Shown here piece after piece: positions 1-5,843 of a stretch of DNA of 6,305 nt. Below the pieces are notes generated by a model that was not told the DNA's origin, searched no databases, and saw only the letters and a list, made by a program, of their open reading frames with translations. Location: the NCBI GenBank assembly GCA_030609125.1, contig JAUWCW010000121.1, forward strand, positions 1 through 6,305, read 5' to 3'. Made by a program: the position numbers and the translations under genes. The DNA comes from Candidatus Rokuibacteriota bacterium (lineage in GTDB: Bacteria; JAUVQV01). The number at the start of each line of letters is the position of its first letter. Position 1 is the stretch's first letter.

Positions 1-475
1 CGGCCCCGGTGTCGAGGACGACGGCGGCCCGGCCGGTGTCTCTGAGCGAGGCGGCCGTATGCTGGAGCCAGGCCCAGTCCGCCTTTCCCGAAGTGATTCC
101 CCCCTGGGTATCGAAGCGGTCGTAGGGGTCGTTCTCGAAGACCGACCGGTCGAAGGGCTGGTTGCACATCGGATTGGCCACCACGATGTCGAATTTCCGC
201 AGGCGCGAGTCGGACTCCCGGAATTTGGGGTTCGTCATCGAGTTGCCCCGGACGATCTCGCCCTCCATGTCGTGGATCACCATGTTCATTCTGGCGATGG
301 CGTAGCTCGAACCGGTCAACTCCTGGCCGTAGAGCTTGAGGGGGCGGCTGACCTTCAGCTCGCGCTCCTGCAGGGCCAGCTCACACTTGATCAGGAGCCC
401 TGCCGAGCCGCAGGCATAGTCGTAGGCCTCCTCGCCCTGGGCGGGGCGAGGGCGGAACCTGGCCGAAGGGGTCAA
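1..475 (-). pseudogene. hsdM: 5'-truncated type I restriction-modification DNA methyltransferase subunit (HsdM-like N6-adenine methylase), also cut by the window edge
   Basis: HsdM methylates adenine in the target site of a type I restriction-modification system, working with a specificity (HsdS) and a restriction (HsdR) subunit. The minus strand is open from about 475 to the left edge and reads as the central methylase domain. The SAM-binding motif I is [11 protein letters not shown] (about 398-427), followed by [20 protein letters not shown]. The catalytic motif IV region is [14 protein letters not shown] (152-193), followed by [18 protein letters not shown] and [11 protein letters not shown] at the edge. 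The family normally has a helical N-terminal domain of well over 100 residues before motif I, but here only about 15-20 residues separate motif I from the 3' end of tRNA-Gln. No ATG or GTG start exists in that space; the only candidate is TTG at 475-473. I therefore call it a beheaded remnant. Family members I recall have Trp where this copy has Cys (NPMC). HsdS and HsdR partners are not visible. An alternative is an assembly join rather than a real deletion. Confidence 0.8.
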
Positions 476-485
476 AACAAAAAAA
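474..485 (-). terminator. T-rich tract directly after tRNA-Gln, possible 3' trailer or terminator
   Basis: On the minus strand the encoded CCA of the tRNA is followed at once by seven T, one G and four T. No separate hairpin lies in front of it, so a factor-independent terminator would have to use the tRNA acceptor and T arms as its stem. It may equally be only a trailer removed by RNases. It is the last sequence that looks native to the tRNA locus before methyltransferase homology begins near 455. Confidence 0.35.
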
Positions 486-560
486 TGGCTGGGGCGGGAG
501 GATTTGAACCTCCAAATGCCGGCTCCAAAGGCCGGTGTCTTACCGTTTGACGACGCCCCA
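486..560 (-). tRNA. tRNA-Gln, anticodon TTG
   Basis: The minus strand folds as a complete 75-base cloverleaf. The acceptor strand TGGGGCG (560-554) pairs with CGCCCCA near the 3' end, with the mispaired T1-A72-type start typical of glutamine tRNAs. The D arm contains AAACGGTAAGA. The anticodon stem is CCGGC/GCCGG (535-531 and 523-519) around the seven-base loop CTTTGGA. Counting 32-38 in that loop puts anticodon TTG at 528-526, which reads CAA (and CAG by wobble). The T arm is GGAGG-TTCAAAT-CCTCC, and the discriminator and tail GCCA are encoded, so CCA (488-486) is in the DNA. Its first 21 bases (560-540) are also the last seven codons of ispE with its stop, so RNase P cleavage at the mature 5' end would cut the ispE message. 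It has no visible promoter of its own and is probably carried on the operon transcript. Confidence 0.97.
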
Positions 561-1436
561 GCGAAGACGCGGCGGAAGGAAGCGGGCGACGGTCAGCTTC
601 CCCGGAAGGCGCCCCCGAAGCGCTCCGGCGGCGCGGGCCGCCTGACGGGGAGTGGCGTAGATCCCGAAGAGGCAGGACCCGCTGCCGCTCACCTGGGCCC
701 CCGCCGCCCCGTGCGCCAGAAGGAGATCCTTCGCTTCAGTCAGCTCCGGGTGCCGCCGCAAAACCGTTCTTTCCAGGTCGTTGAAGAGAGCCCCCCCGAT
801 GCCGGCGGCGCCGGCCCTCCGCCATTTTCTCACGAGAAGAGTAAGTCGCTCCCCGGCGCCTGTCAATCGACGTCGCCGGTGATCGGAGTAGACCTCGGCC
901 GTGGAACTCGAAAAGGGCGGCGCGTAGATGAGGAGCCTCCCGGGCGGGACCTTCCCCCGCAGCGGCTCTATCCGCTCCCCCCGTCCGCTGCCGACGGCGG
1001 CCCCGCCGAAAAGGAAAAAGGGCACGTCCGAGCCCAGTTCGCCCGCCCACGCCGCCAGATCTTCCGCCGGCGGCTTCAGGCCGAAAAGACGCGAAGCGCC
1101 GAGGAGGACGGCGGCGGCATCCGAGCTGCCTCCCCCCAGTCCGCCGCCGACCGGTATGCGCTTGTCGAGGTCGATGTGAAGTCCGCCTCCGGCCTCCGTC
1201 CTCTCGAGAAAGAGCGCCGCCGCACACCATGCGAGGTTCTGCTCCTTCCGTCCGGGGACCCCCGGGCAGTCGAGCCTTATTCCCCGCCGGCGCTTTCGCA
1301 GGCGGATCCGGTCGGCCAGGGAGACGGCCTGAAAAAGGGTCCGGATCTCGTGGTACCCGTCGCGCCTCTTTCTCACTACCTCGAGCCCGATGTTCACCTT
1401 CGCCGGGGCCCTGATCAGGACTTCGGGACCGCCCAC
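540..1436 (-). CDS. ispE: 4-diphosphocytidyl-2-C-methyl-D-erythritol kinase (IspE)
   Basis: IspE is the GHMP-family kinase of the non-mevalonate (MEP) isoprenoid pathway. It phosphorylates the 2-hydroxyl of CDP-methylerythritol with ATP in the cytoplasm. In the 298-residue product, [11 protein letters not shown] (10-20) holds the substrate-binding Lys13, and [11 protein letters not shown] follows. The ATP loop [15 protein letters not shown] spans 94-108. GSDVPFFL (135-142) contains the catalytic-base Asp137, and [10 protein letters not shown] (249-258) is the third GHMP motif. All expected residues are present and the length is normal for the family. I chose GTG at 1436 because AGGGGG lies 4 bases upstream and only six residues then precede the conserved [13 protein letters not shown] at 1469 would give 309 residues and overlap the upstream lipoprotein gene by 25 bases. 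The C-terminus WGVVKR and the stop codon lie inside tRNA-Gln. The gene starts 8 bases after the LolB-like gene, an order shared with E. coli lolB-ispE. Confidence 0.95.
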   Translation of the reverse strand: MGGPEVLIRAPAKVNIGLEVVRKRRDGYHEIRTLFQAVSLADRIRLRKRRRGIRLDCPGVPGRKEQNLAWCAAALFLERTEAGGGLHIDLDKRIPVGGGLGGGSSDAAAVLLGASRLFGLKPPAEDLAAWAGELGSDVPFFLFGGAAVGSGRGERIEPLRGKVPPGRLLIYAPPFSSSTAEVYSDHRRRRLTGAGERLTLLVRKWRRAGAAGIGGALFNDLERTVLRRHPELTEAKDLLLAHGAAGAQVSGSGSCLFGIYATPRQAARAAGALRGRLPGKLTVARFLPPRLRWGVVKR

Positions 1437-1440
1437 CTCG

Positions 1441-1446
1441 CCCCCT
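1441..1446 (-). promoter_or_regulatory. Ribosome binding site deciding the ispE start
   Basis: AGGGGG lies 4 bases before GTG at 1436 and partly overlaps the TAG stop of the upstream lipoprotein gene (1447-1445). The competing GTG at 1469 has no comparable purine run before it. The spacing is slightly short, so the choice is good but not certain. Confidence 0.5.
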
Positions 1447-2242
1447 AATCGCTCCGCACCAGGTCCCACTCGACCCAGCGGGTCCGCGCGGGAAGGGGCG
1501 GATCGAGGATGGACGCATCAAGCGGCACCCCCGCCTCCACCGCTCCCAGGGCAACGGAGACTTTCATCCCCGCACCGGGATAGTTCACGGTGAAGCTCCC
1601 GGGGATGCGCGCACCCCCGACGGGGCGCATCTCGCCGAACTCGAGGCGCATGGCGATCTCCTCACCGCAATACCAGCTCACCGTCGACGGCGAGGTCCCC
1701 TCCCCGTCCGGGCGATAGTCAATCTTCACGGCAATCGTGCCCCACTCATATTTCACCAGGGAGTCTCCGCCAAACCACCTCACCGCCCGGTAGGAATCCA
1801 TGCCCGCCGGAGGGGGGCCCGCTCCGAGGACGAAAGGAACCCACCCGTCGGGGGCCACACTTCTGCAGCCGTCGGGGAGTGGCCTCAGAAGGGCCGCCTC
1901 GGCGGCGGAGGGCCGGTACTGGATGAGCTCTCCCCCCCGGGAGAAGATGACCGCCGCGGGGCGGTCGAAGGGATCGAGCAGGTCGATCCGGAAGGAGGAA
2001 GGCGCCTGCAGGATGACAGCCCCCGGGAAGGTGACGCTCCCGCCCGCGAGGGAGACGGTCACTTCCGCCTCGCCGCGGAGAGAGCCCGCCCCGGCGCCTC
2101 CTGGGAAGAGTGCCTCGAGAGTGTCGACTGCGCCGGTGCCCGGTGTGGTTGCGCAGGCCGGAAGGGAAAGAACCGCGGCGGCGAGGAGAGCGGCGGCGAG
2201 GGAGGATCCGAGCCGTCTTTCCCGCTGCCCCTCACTCGGCAT
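1445..2242 (-). CDS. LolB-like outer-membrane lipoprotein
   Basis: The 265-residue product begins with a lipoprotein signal peptide: basic residues (RERR, 7-10), a hydrophobic stretch (about 15-27) and lipobox LPAC with Cys30. The mature part starts CATTPG, with no Asp at +2, so outer-membrane sorting is plausible by the enterobacterial rule. GEAEVTVSLAG (58-68), TFPGAVILQAPSSFRIDLLD (71-90), PFDRPAAVIFSRGGELIQY (91-109) and a later IAMRLEFGEM (196-205) have the alternating beta pattern of the LolA/LolB half-barrel and of related families such as DUF4292. LolB accepts lipoproteins from LolA and inserts them in the outer membrane. The family call rests on this pattern plus position directly before ispE, as in E. 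coli lolB-ispE; sequence identity to LolB is not obvious. ATG at 2242 overlaps the TPR gene by 11 bases, and only a weak purine stretch precedes it, suggesting translational coupling. An open frame extends upstream to 2374 but inside the TPR gene, so it is not used. Confidence 0.75.
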   Translation of the reverse strand: MPSEGQRERRLGSSLAAALLAAAVLSLPACATTPGTGAVDTLEALFPGGAGAGSLRGEAEVTVSLAGGSVTFPGAVILQAPSSFRIDLLDPFDRPAAVIFSRGGELIQYRPSAAEAALLRPLPDGCRSVAPDGWVPFVLGAGPPPAGMDSYRAVRWFGGDSLVKYEWGTIAVKIDYRPDGEGTSPSTVSWYCGEEIAMRLEFGEMRPVGGARIPGSFTVNYPGAGMKVSVALGAVEAGVPLDASILDPPLPARTRWVEWDLVRSD

Positions 2243-3947
2243 CGCCGGTTTTCTTCTTGAGAGCCTCATTGTCGGGGTCGAGCTCGAGAGCCCTCTTCCA
2301 CGCCTCGAGCGCCCCTTCGTCGTCACCGACCCTGGAGCGGGCGTCGCCCAGGTGCTCGAGAATGATCGGGTCATCGGAGATCCGCTCCGCCGCCCTTTCC
2401 AACTCGGCCACGGCCTCCTCCATCATGCCCTTCTGGAAATAGGCCCAGCCGAGGCTGTCGATGAAATACCCGTTCTCCGGCTCAAGCTCGAGAGCCTTCC
2501 TGATCAGCTCCACCGACTCGTCGAGGCGTATCCCCCTCTCGGCGAGAAGGTAGCCCAGGTAGTTGTAGGTGTTGCCGTTCTCGGGATCCAGCCGGAGGCT
2601 CTCACGAAACGCCGCCTCTGTCTTCTCCAGGTCCTTCTTCTTGTCGTTCAGGACCCCGAGGTGAAAATACAGTTCCGCGCTCTCCGGGAGAATATCCAGG
2701 CCCTTCATCACCACCGCCTCCGCCTCTTCGTACTTCTCCTCTTCCGAGAGGGTGATGGACATCTGGATGTAGGCCAGGACGGCCTCGGGGTTGAGCTCCA
2801 GAACCTTTGAGAACTCCTCCTTCGCCTCGGGGAAGCGCTTCATTTTCCGGTAGACGACCCCCAGCCGCATCCTGCTGCTGGCGGCGTCGGGCTCCATCTC
2901 GAGGACCGTTCTCAGCTGAGCCGCCGCCTCCTCAAGTTTGCCCCACTCCTCGTAGACAAGTGCCAGAAGCTCACGGACACGGTTGTTGCCGGGCTCCGCC
3001 ATGAGGACCTCCTCGAAGGAGGTGACGGCGACCTCGTAGTTTTTCCGCTGGAAATGGACGACGCCGATTTTGGCCTTCACGGCGGTGTTGCCGGGCTCGA
3101 AGCGAAGCAGCTTCTCGTACTGCTGCAGGGCCGCGTCCCACTCCCCTCCGGTGAGAAACAGCTCTCCCAGCCGCAGCCGGGTCTCGCTGTCGTGGGGATT
3201 GATCTCAAGGACCTCCAGGTATTGCTCCAGGGCCTCTTTCTCCCTGCCCCGGAGATCGTAGACGATAGCCAGGTACTTGACGGCGGGGAGAAAGTGGGGC
3301 TTGATCTGCAGCGACTTCCGCAGCCTCCTCTCCGCCTCCTCCAGGTCCTTTTCGGCGGCATAGATCCGGCCAAGCTGGTAATGGCCAAGATAGCTGCCGT
3401 GTATGGTCTCGGTCATCTTTTCCAGAACTTCCTTCGCCTCGTCGAGGCGGCTCATCTCCTTGAGCAGGTCCGCCAGAAGAAGCTGGGGCTCCTCCAGGGC
3501 GGGGTCTATCCGGACAAGCTTGCGGTAGATGGAAACCGCCTCCTCTTTGCGCCTCGTGGAGGTGTAGAGGTTGCCGAGAAGAAGGTACGCGGGAACGAGG
3601 CCCGTATCGAGGACCATGGCCTTGCGGGCCGACTCCTCGGCGGACTCGAGGTCCCCGAGCTTCACCATGACCGTGGCCAGCTCGACATGGAGGAAGGCCG
3701 ATCCCGGATCGTAGCCGATGGCCGTGCGCAGCAGTTCCTCCGCTTCCTCCAGCCTGCCATCGTTGATCGCCTCCGAGGCGAGGGCGAAGCTGTAGTAGGC
3801 CCTTTTGTCCACATCCTCCGCCGGGTCGGTGTCGATCTCGATGACCGGACCGGCGGTGCCGGGCACGTTCTCGGCCATCGAAACACAGGCCGCCTGGCTC
3901 ACGAGCAGGAGGGCGAGAAACGACGCCCCCAGACGCTCAATCTGCAC
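2232..3947 (-). CDS. Exported tetratricopeptide-repeat protein, about 15 TPR units, probable lipoprotein
   Basis: The 571-residue product has a signal sequence ([20 protein letters not shown]) ending at Cys21, then a short acidic linker (about 35-47). From about residue 48 to 562 there are roughly 15 tandem 34-residue TPR units with the usual small and aromatic positions and an LDP/INP/LEPEN turn between units. The last units (NTYNYLGYLLAERGI, 459-473; YFIDSLGWAYFQKGMMEEA, 494-512; ILEHLGDA, 529-536) match the highly conserved C-terminal block of TPR lipoproteins I remember next to lolB/ispE in delta-type proteobacteria. TPR arrays are protein-binding scaffolds, and an envelope-assembly role is inference. 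The lipobox is imperfect (QAAC, with Gln at -3), so ordinary signal-peptidase cleavage is possible. GTG at 3947 was chosen because GGGAG lies 7 bases upstream and the signal peptide follows at once. The longer open frame to 4103 would add Arg/Pro-rich sequence read out of frame from the epimerase gene. The start overlaps the epimerase gene by 11 bases. Confidence 0.9.
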   Translation of the reverse strand: MQIERLGASFLALLLVSQAACVSMAENVPGTAGPVIEIDTDPAEDVDKRAYYSFALASEAINDGRLEEAEELLRTAIGYDPGSAFLHVELATVMVKLGDLESAEESARKAMVLDTGLVPAYLLLGNLYTSTRRKEEAVSIYRKLVRIDPALEEPQLLLADLLKEMSRLDEAKEVLEKMTETIHGSYLGHYQLGRIYAAEKDLEEAERRLRKSLQIKPHFLPAVKYLAIVYDLRGREKEALEQYLEVLEINPHDSETRLRLGELFLTGGEWDAALQQYEKLLRFEPGNTAVKAKIGVVHFQRKNYEVAVTSFEEVLMAEPGNNRVRELLALVYEEWGKLEEAAAQLRTVLEMEPDAASSRMRLGVVYRKMKRFPEAKEEFSKVLELNPEAVLAYIQMSITLSEEEKYEEAEAVVMKGLDILPESAELYFHLGVLNDKKKDLEKTEAAFRESLRLDPENGNTYNYLGYLLAERGIRLDESVELIRKALELEPENGYFIDSLGWAYFQKGMMEEAVAELERAAERISDDPIILEHLGDARSRVGDDEGALEAWKRALELDPDNEALKKKTGDAE

Positions 3948-4875
3948 GATCGCTCTCCCGGAACCACTCCACGGTGCGCGCCAGCCCGTCCTCGAGGGAC
4001 ACCGACGGCTCCCACCCGCACGCCCTCTTGAGCCGCCCGGCGTCGAGGCAGCTTCGGGACTGCTCACCCGGCATGGCCGGTCCGTGCCTTTCGGGGCCGT
4101 CAAAGCCTGTCAGTGATGCCAGGCTCCCGAAGAGCCTGTTCACGTCGGTTTCCACCCCCGTCCCCACGTTGAAGGTGCCTGTAAGCCCCTTCTCCACGCC
4201 CGCCACGTTGGCCCTGACCACGTCACCCACGTAGACATAGTCTCTCGTCTGGAGGCCGTCGCCGTTGATGCGAGGCTCCCCCCCCTCGAGCATGGCCCGG
4301 GAGAAAATGGCCACCACGCCCGCCTCGCCGTGAGGGTCCTGTCGGGGGCCGTAGACGTTGGCGTAGCGGAGCCGGAGGCTCGGCAGCCCCAGGGACTGCT
4401 CGGCCCACTCCAGGTAGTGCTCGGCCCCCAGCTTGCCGACCCCGTAGGGGCTGGAAGGTCTGCAGGCCGCCTCCTCCGGCGTGGGGATCTTCACGCCGTC
4501 ACCGTAGATCGCGCCGCCCGTGGAGGCGAAGAGAAAATACCGCACACCGTGCCGCGCCGCCAGGGTTATCAGGTTGAGCGTTCCCAGGACGTTCACCTTC
4601 AGGTCCCGGGCGGGATCGTCGGTGGAGATCCTGACACTCGTCTGCGCCGCGTAGTGGTTGACGACCTGCGGCTTCAGGGCCTCGAAAACCGGCTCCAGGG
4701 CGCCGGGGTCGGTGATGTCCGCCTGGTAGAAGTCCACGCCCCCGGGGAGGTTCGACTTCTTTCCCGTGGAGAGGTCGTCCACCACCCCCACGCGCCAACC
4801 CTTCTCGAGAAAGGACGCGGCCGCGTGGGACCCTATGAAACCCGCCCCTCCGGTGACGAGAATGGTCCGGCTCAT
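3937..4875 (-). CDS. NAD-dependent nucleotide-sugar epimerase (UDP-glucose/UDP-xylose 4-epimerase type, extended SDR)
   Basis: This 312-residue extended short-chain dehydrogenase/reductase is complete. The NAD-binding Rossmann motif TGGAGFIGS lies at 8-16, the adenine-ribose site VDDLST at 32-37, and HYAAQTSVR at 74-82. [12 protein letters not shown] (116-127) carries the active-site Ser/Thr, and YGVGK (144-148) gives catalytic Tyr144 and Lys148. [14 protein letters not shown] (168-181) and [10 protein letters not shown] (211-220) are the substrate-side motifs. The STGGAIYG version is typical of bacterial and archaeal GalE-like enzymes, which invert C4 of UDP-hexoses or pentoses. Its position directly after a UDP-glucuronate decarboxylase makes UDP-xylose (to UDP-arabinose) or UDP-glucuronate likely substrates, but the sequence cannot fix this; UDP-glucose 4-epimerase is the alternative. 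ATG at 4875 overlaps the upstream stop as ATGA, with GAGGG (4886-4882) 6 bases ahead, a standard coupled start. Confidence 0.9.
   Translation of the reverse strand: MSRTILVTGGAGFIGSHAAASFLEKGWRVGVVDDLSTGKKSNLPGGVDFYQADITDPGALEPVFEALKPQVVNHYAAQTSVRISTDDPARDLKVNVLGTLNLITLAARHGVRYFLFASTGGAIYGDGVKIPTPEEAACRPSSPYGVGKLGAEHYLEWAEQSLGLPSLRLRYANVYGPRQDPHGEAGVVAIFSRAMLEGGEPRINGDGLQTRDYVYVGDVVRANVAGVEKGLTGTFNVGTGVETDVNRLFGSLASLTGFDGPERHGPAMPGEQSRSCLDAGRLKRACGWEPSVSLEDGLARTVEWFRESDRAD
3955..3959 (-). promoter_or_regulatory. Ribosome binding site deciding the TPR gene start
   Basis: GGGAG sits inside the last codons of the epimerase gene, 7 bases before GTG at 3947. It supports that GTG over any upstream start in the same frame. 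Confidence 0.6.
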
Positions 4876-5825
4876 CCGCCGCCCTCACCCTGAAGGCCCA
4901 GCTTGTCACGGAAATAGGCGATGGTCTCTTCCAACCCCTCCGCCAGCTCCACCGTCGGGCTCCACCCCAGGGTCGAGCGGGCCCGGGTGATGTCGGGCTG
5001 GCGCACCTTCGGGTCGTCAACGGGCAGGTCGGTGTGGACGATGCGGCTCGCGCTCCCCGTCACCTCGATGATGTTCTTGGCCATGTCGAGGACGGAATAC
5101 TCGTCGGGGTTGCCAAGATTCACCGGCTCGGGGCCGCCCTTTTCGAGGAGGAGCACGAAGCCGGGCACCATGTCCCGGATGGAGCAGAAGCTGCGCGTCT
5201 GCGTCCCCTCACCGTAGACGGTGAGATCCTCGCCGCGGAGGGCCTGGCAGATGAAGTTCGGAATTGCCCGCCCGTCGTTGATCCTCATCCTGGGCCCGTA
5301 CGTGTTGAAGATGCGGGCGATCCTCGTCCGCACGCCGTGGGTGCGATGGTAGGCCATGGTGAGGGCCTCGGCGAAGCGTTTCGCCTCGTCGTAGACTCCC
5401 CGGGGCCCGATGGGGTTGACGTTCCCCCAGTAGTCTTCCGTCTGGGGGTGAACCAGCGGGTCACCGTAGGTTTCCGAGGTCGAGGCGAGAAGGAAGACGG
5501 CCCCCTTCTCTTTCGCCAGGCCCAGCGCCTTGTGGGTGCCCAGGCTGCCCACCTTCAGGGTCTGGATGGGAAGCTCCAGATAGTCGATGGGGGAGGCGGG
5601 GGAGGCGAAGTGAAGGATGAAGTCCAGCGGTCCGTCGACGAAAAGGTAGTTCGTCACGTCGTACTTTATGAAGCGGAAGTTCGGACTGTTGATGTGCTGG
5701 ATGTTCCCGGTGCTGCCGGTGGAGAGGTTGTCCAGACAGAGGACCTCGTCCCCGCGCTCGAGAAAGTGGTCGCAGAGATGCGAGCCGATGAAGCCGGCGC
5801 CCCCGGTGATCAGTATGCGCGCCAC
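4872..5825 (-). CDS. uxs: UDP-glucuronate decarboxylase (UDP-xylose synthase)
   Basis: The enzyme oxidises UDP-glucuronate at C4 with bound NAD, releases CO2 from C5/C6 and re-reduces the product to UDP-xylose in the cytoplasm. The 317-residue sequence is very close to the family. It shows [11 protein letters not shown] (7-17), [11 protein letters not shown] (32-42), and [11 protein letters not shown] (72-82). [10 protein letters not shown] (114-123) contains Thr116 and Glu118, followed by [13 protein letters not shown] (126-138). [10 protein letters not shown] (141-150) has Tyr145 and Lys149, [10 protein letters not shown] spans 171-180, and [10 protein letters not shown] (270-279) contains Arg275. 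As I recall the human enzyme, its catalytic residues are Thr118, Glu120, Tyr147, Lys151 and Arg277, all matched here with a constant offset of 2. That pattern separates it from dTDP-glucose dehydratase and plain epimerases. The start is GTG at 5825, giving MARILITGG, 18 bases after the preceding gene, with GAAGA in the gap as a modest ribosome site. The gene symbol follows the eukaryotic and rhizobial usage. Confidence 0.95.
   Translation of the reverse strand: MARILITGGAGFIGSHLCDHFLERGDEVLCLDNLSTGSTGNIQHINSPNFRFIKYDVTNYLFVDGPLDFILHFASPASPIDYLELPIQTLKVGSLGTHKALGLAKEKGAVFLLASTSETYGDPLVHPQTEDYWGNVNPIGPRGVYDEAKRFAEALTMAYHRTHGVRTRIARIFNTYGPRMRINDGRAIPNFICQALRGEDLTVYGEGTQTRSFCSIRDMVPGFVLLLEKGGPEPVNLGNPDEYSVLDMAKNIIEVTGSASRIVHTDLPVDDPKVRQPDITRARSTLGWSPTVELAEGLEETIAYFRDKLGLQGEGGG
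4882..4886 (-). promoter_or_regulatory. Ribosome binding site of the epimerase gene
   Basis: GAGGG lies within the last codons of the decarboxylase gene, 6 bases before ATG at 4875. It makes efficient re-initiation at the ATGA stop-start overlap likely. Confidence 0.55.
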
Positions 5826-5843
5826 GGTGTCTTCAGGCCGCCG

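Noticed and set aside
59-550. Plus-strand open frame over the methylase fragment and tRNA
   Set aside because: It runs through the whole tRNA gene in antisense and opposite clear methylase motifs, so it is a shadow.
504-1448. Plus-strand open frame of 314 codons covering ispE
   Set aside because: It starts inside the tRNA, is Pro/Arg/Gly-rich without any domain, and lies exactly opposite a well-supported ispE.
2243-2374. N-terminal extension of the LolB-like lipoprotein
   Set aside because: It lies inside the TPR coding region and would place 44 extra residues before a normal lipoprotein signal peptide.
2232-3947. Apparent DNA repeats across the TPR gene
   Set aside because: The similarity is protein-level TPR periodicity; I see no near-identical tandem DNA units, and nothing resembling a CRISPR array.
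1800-4031. Plus-strand open frames opposite the lipoprotein and TPR genes (1800-2810 and 3054-4031)
   Set aside because: The TPR repeats on the minus strand explain the base pattern; the apparent Leu/Val/Gln-rich plus-strand proteins are their reverse complement.
3948-4103. N-terminal extension of the TPR protein
   Set aside because: The added residues are Arg/Ser/Pro-rich out-of-frame epimerase sequence and would bury the signal peptide; GTG at 3947 has a good ribosome site.
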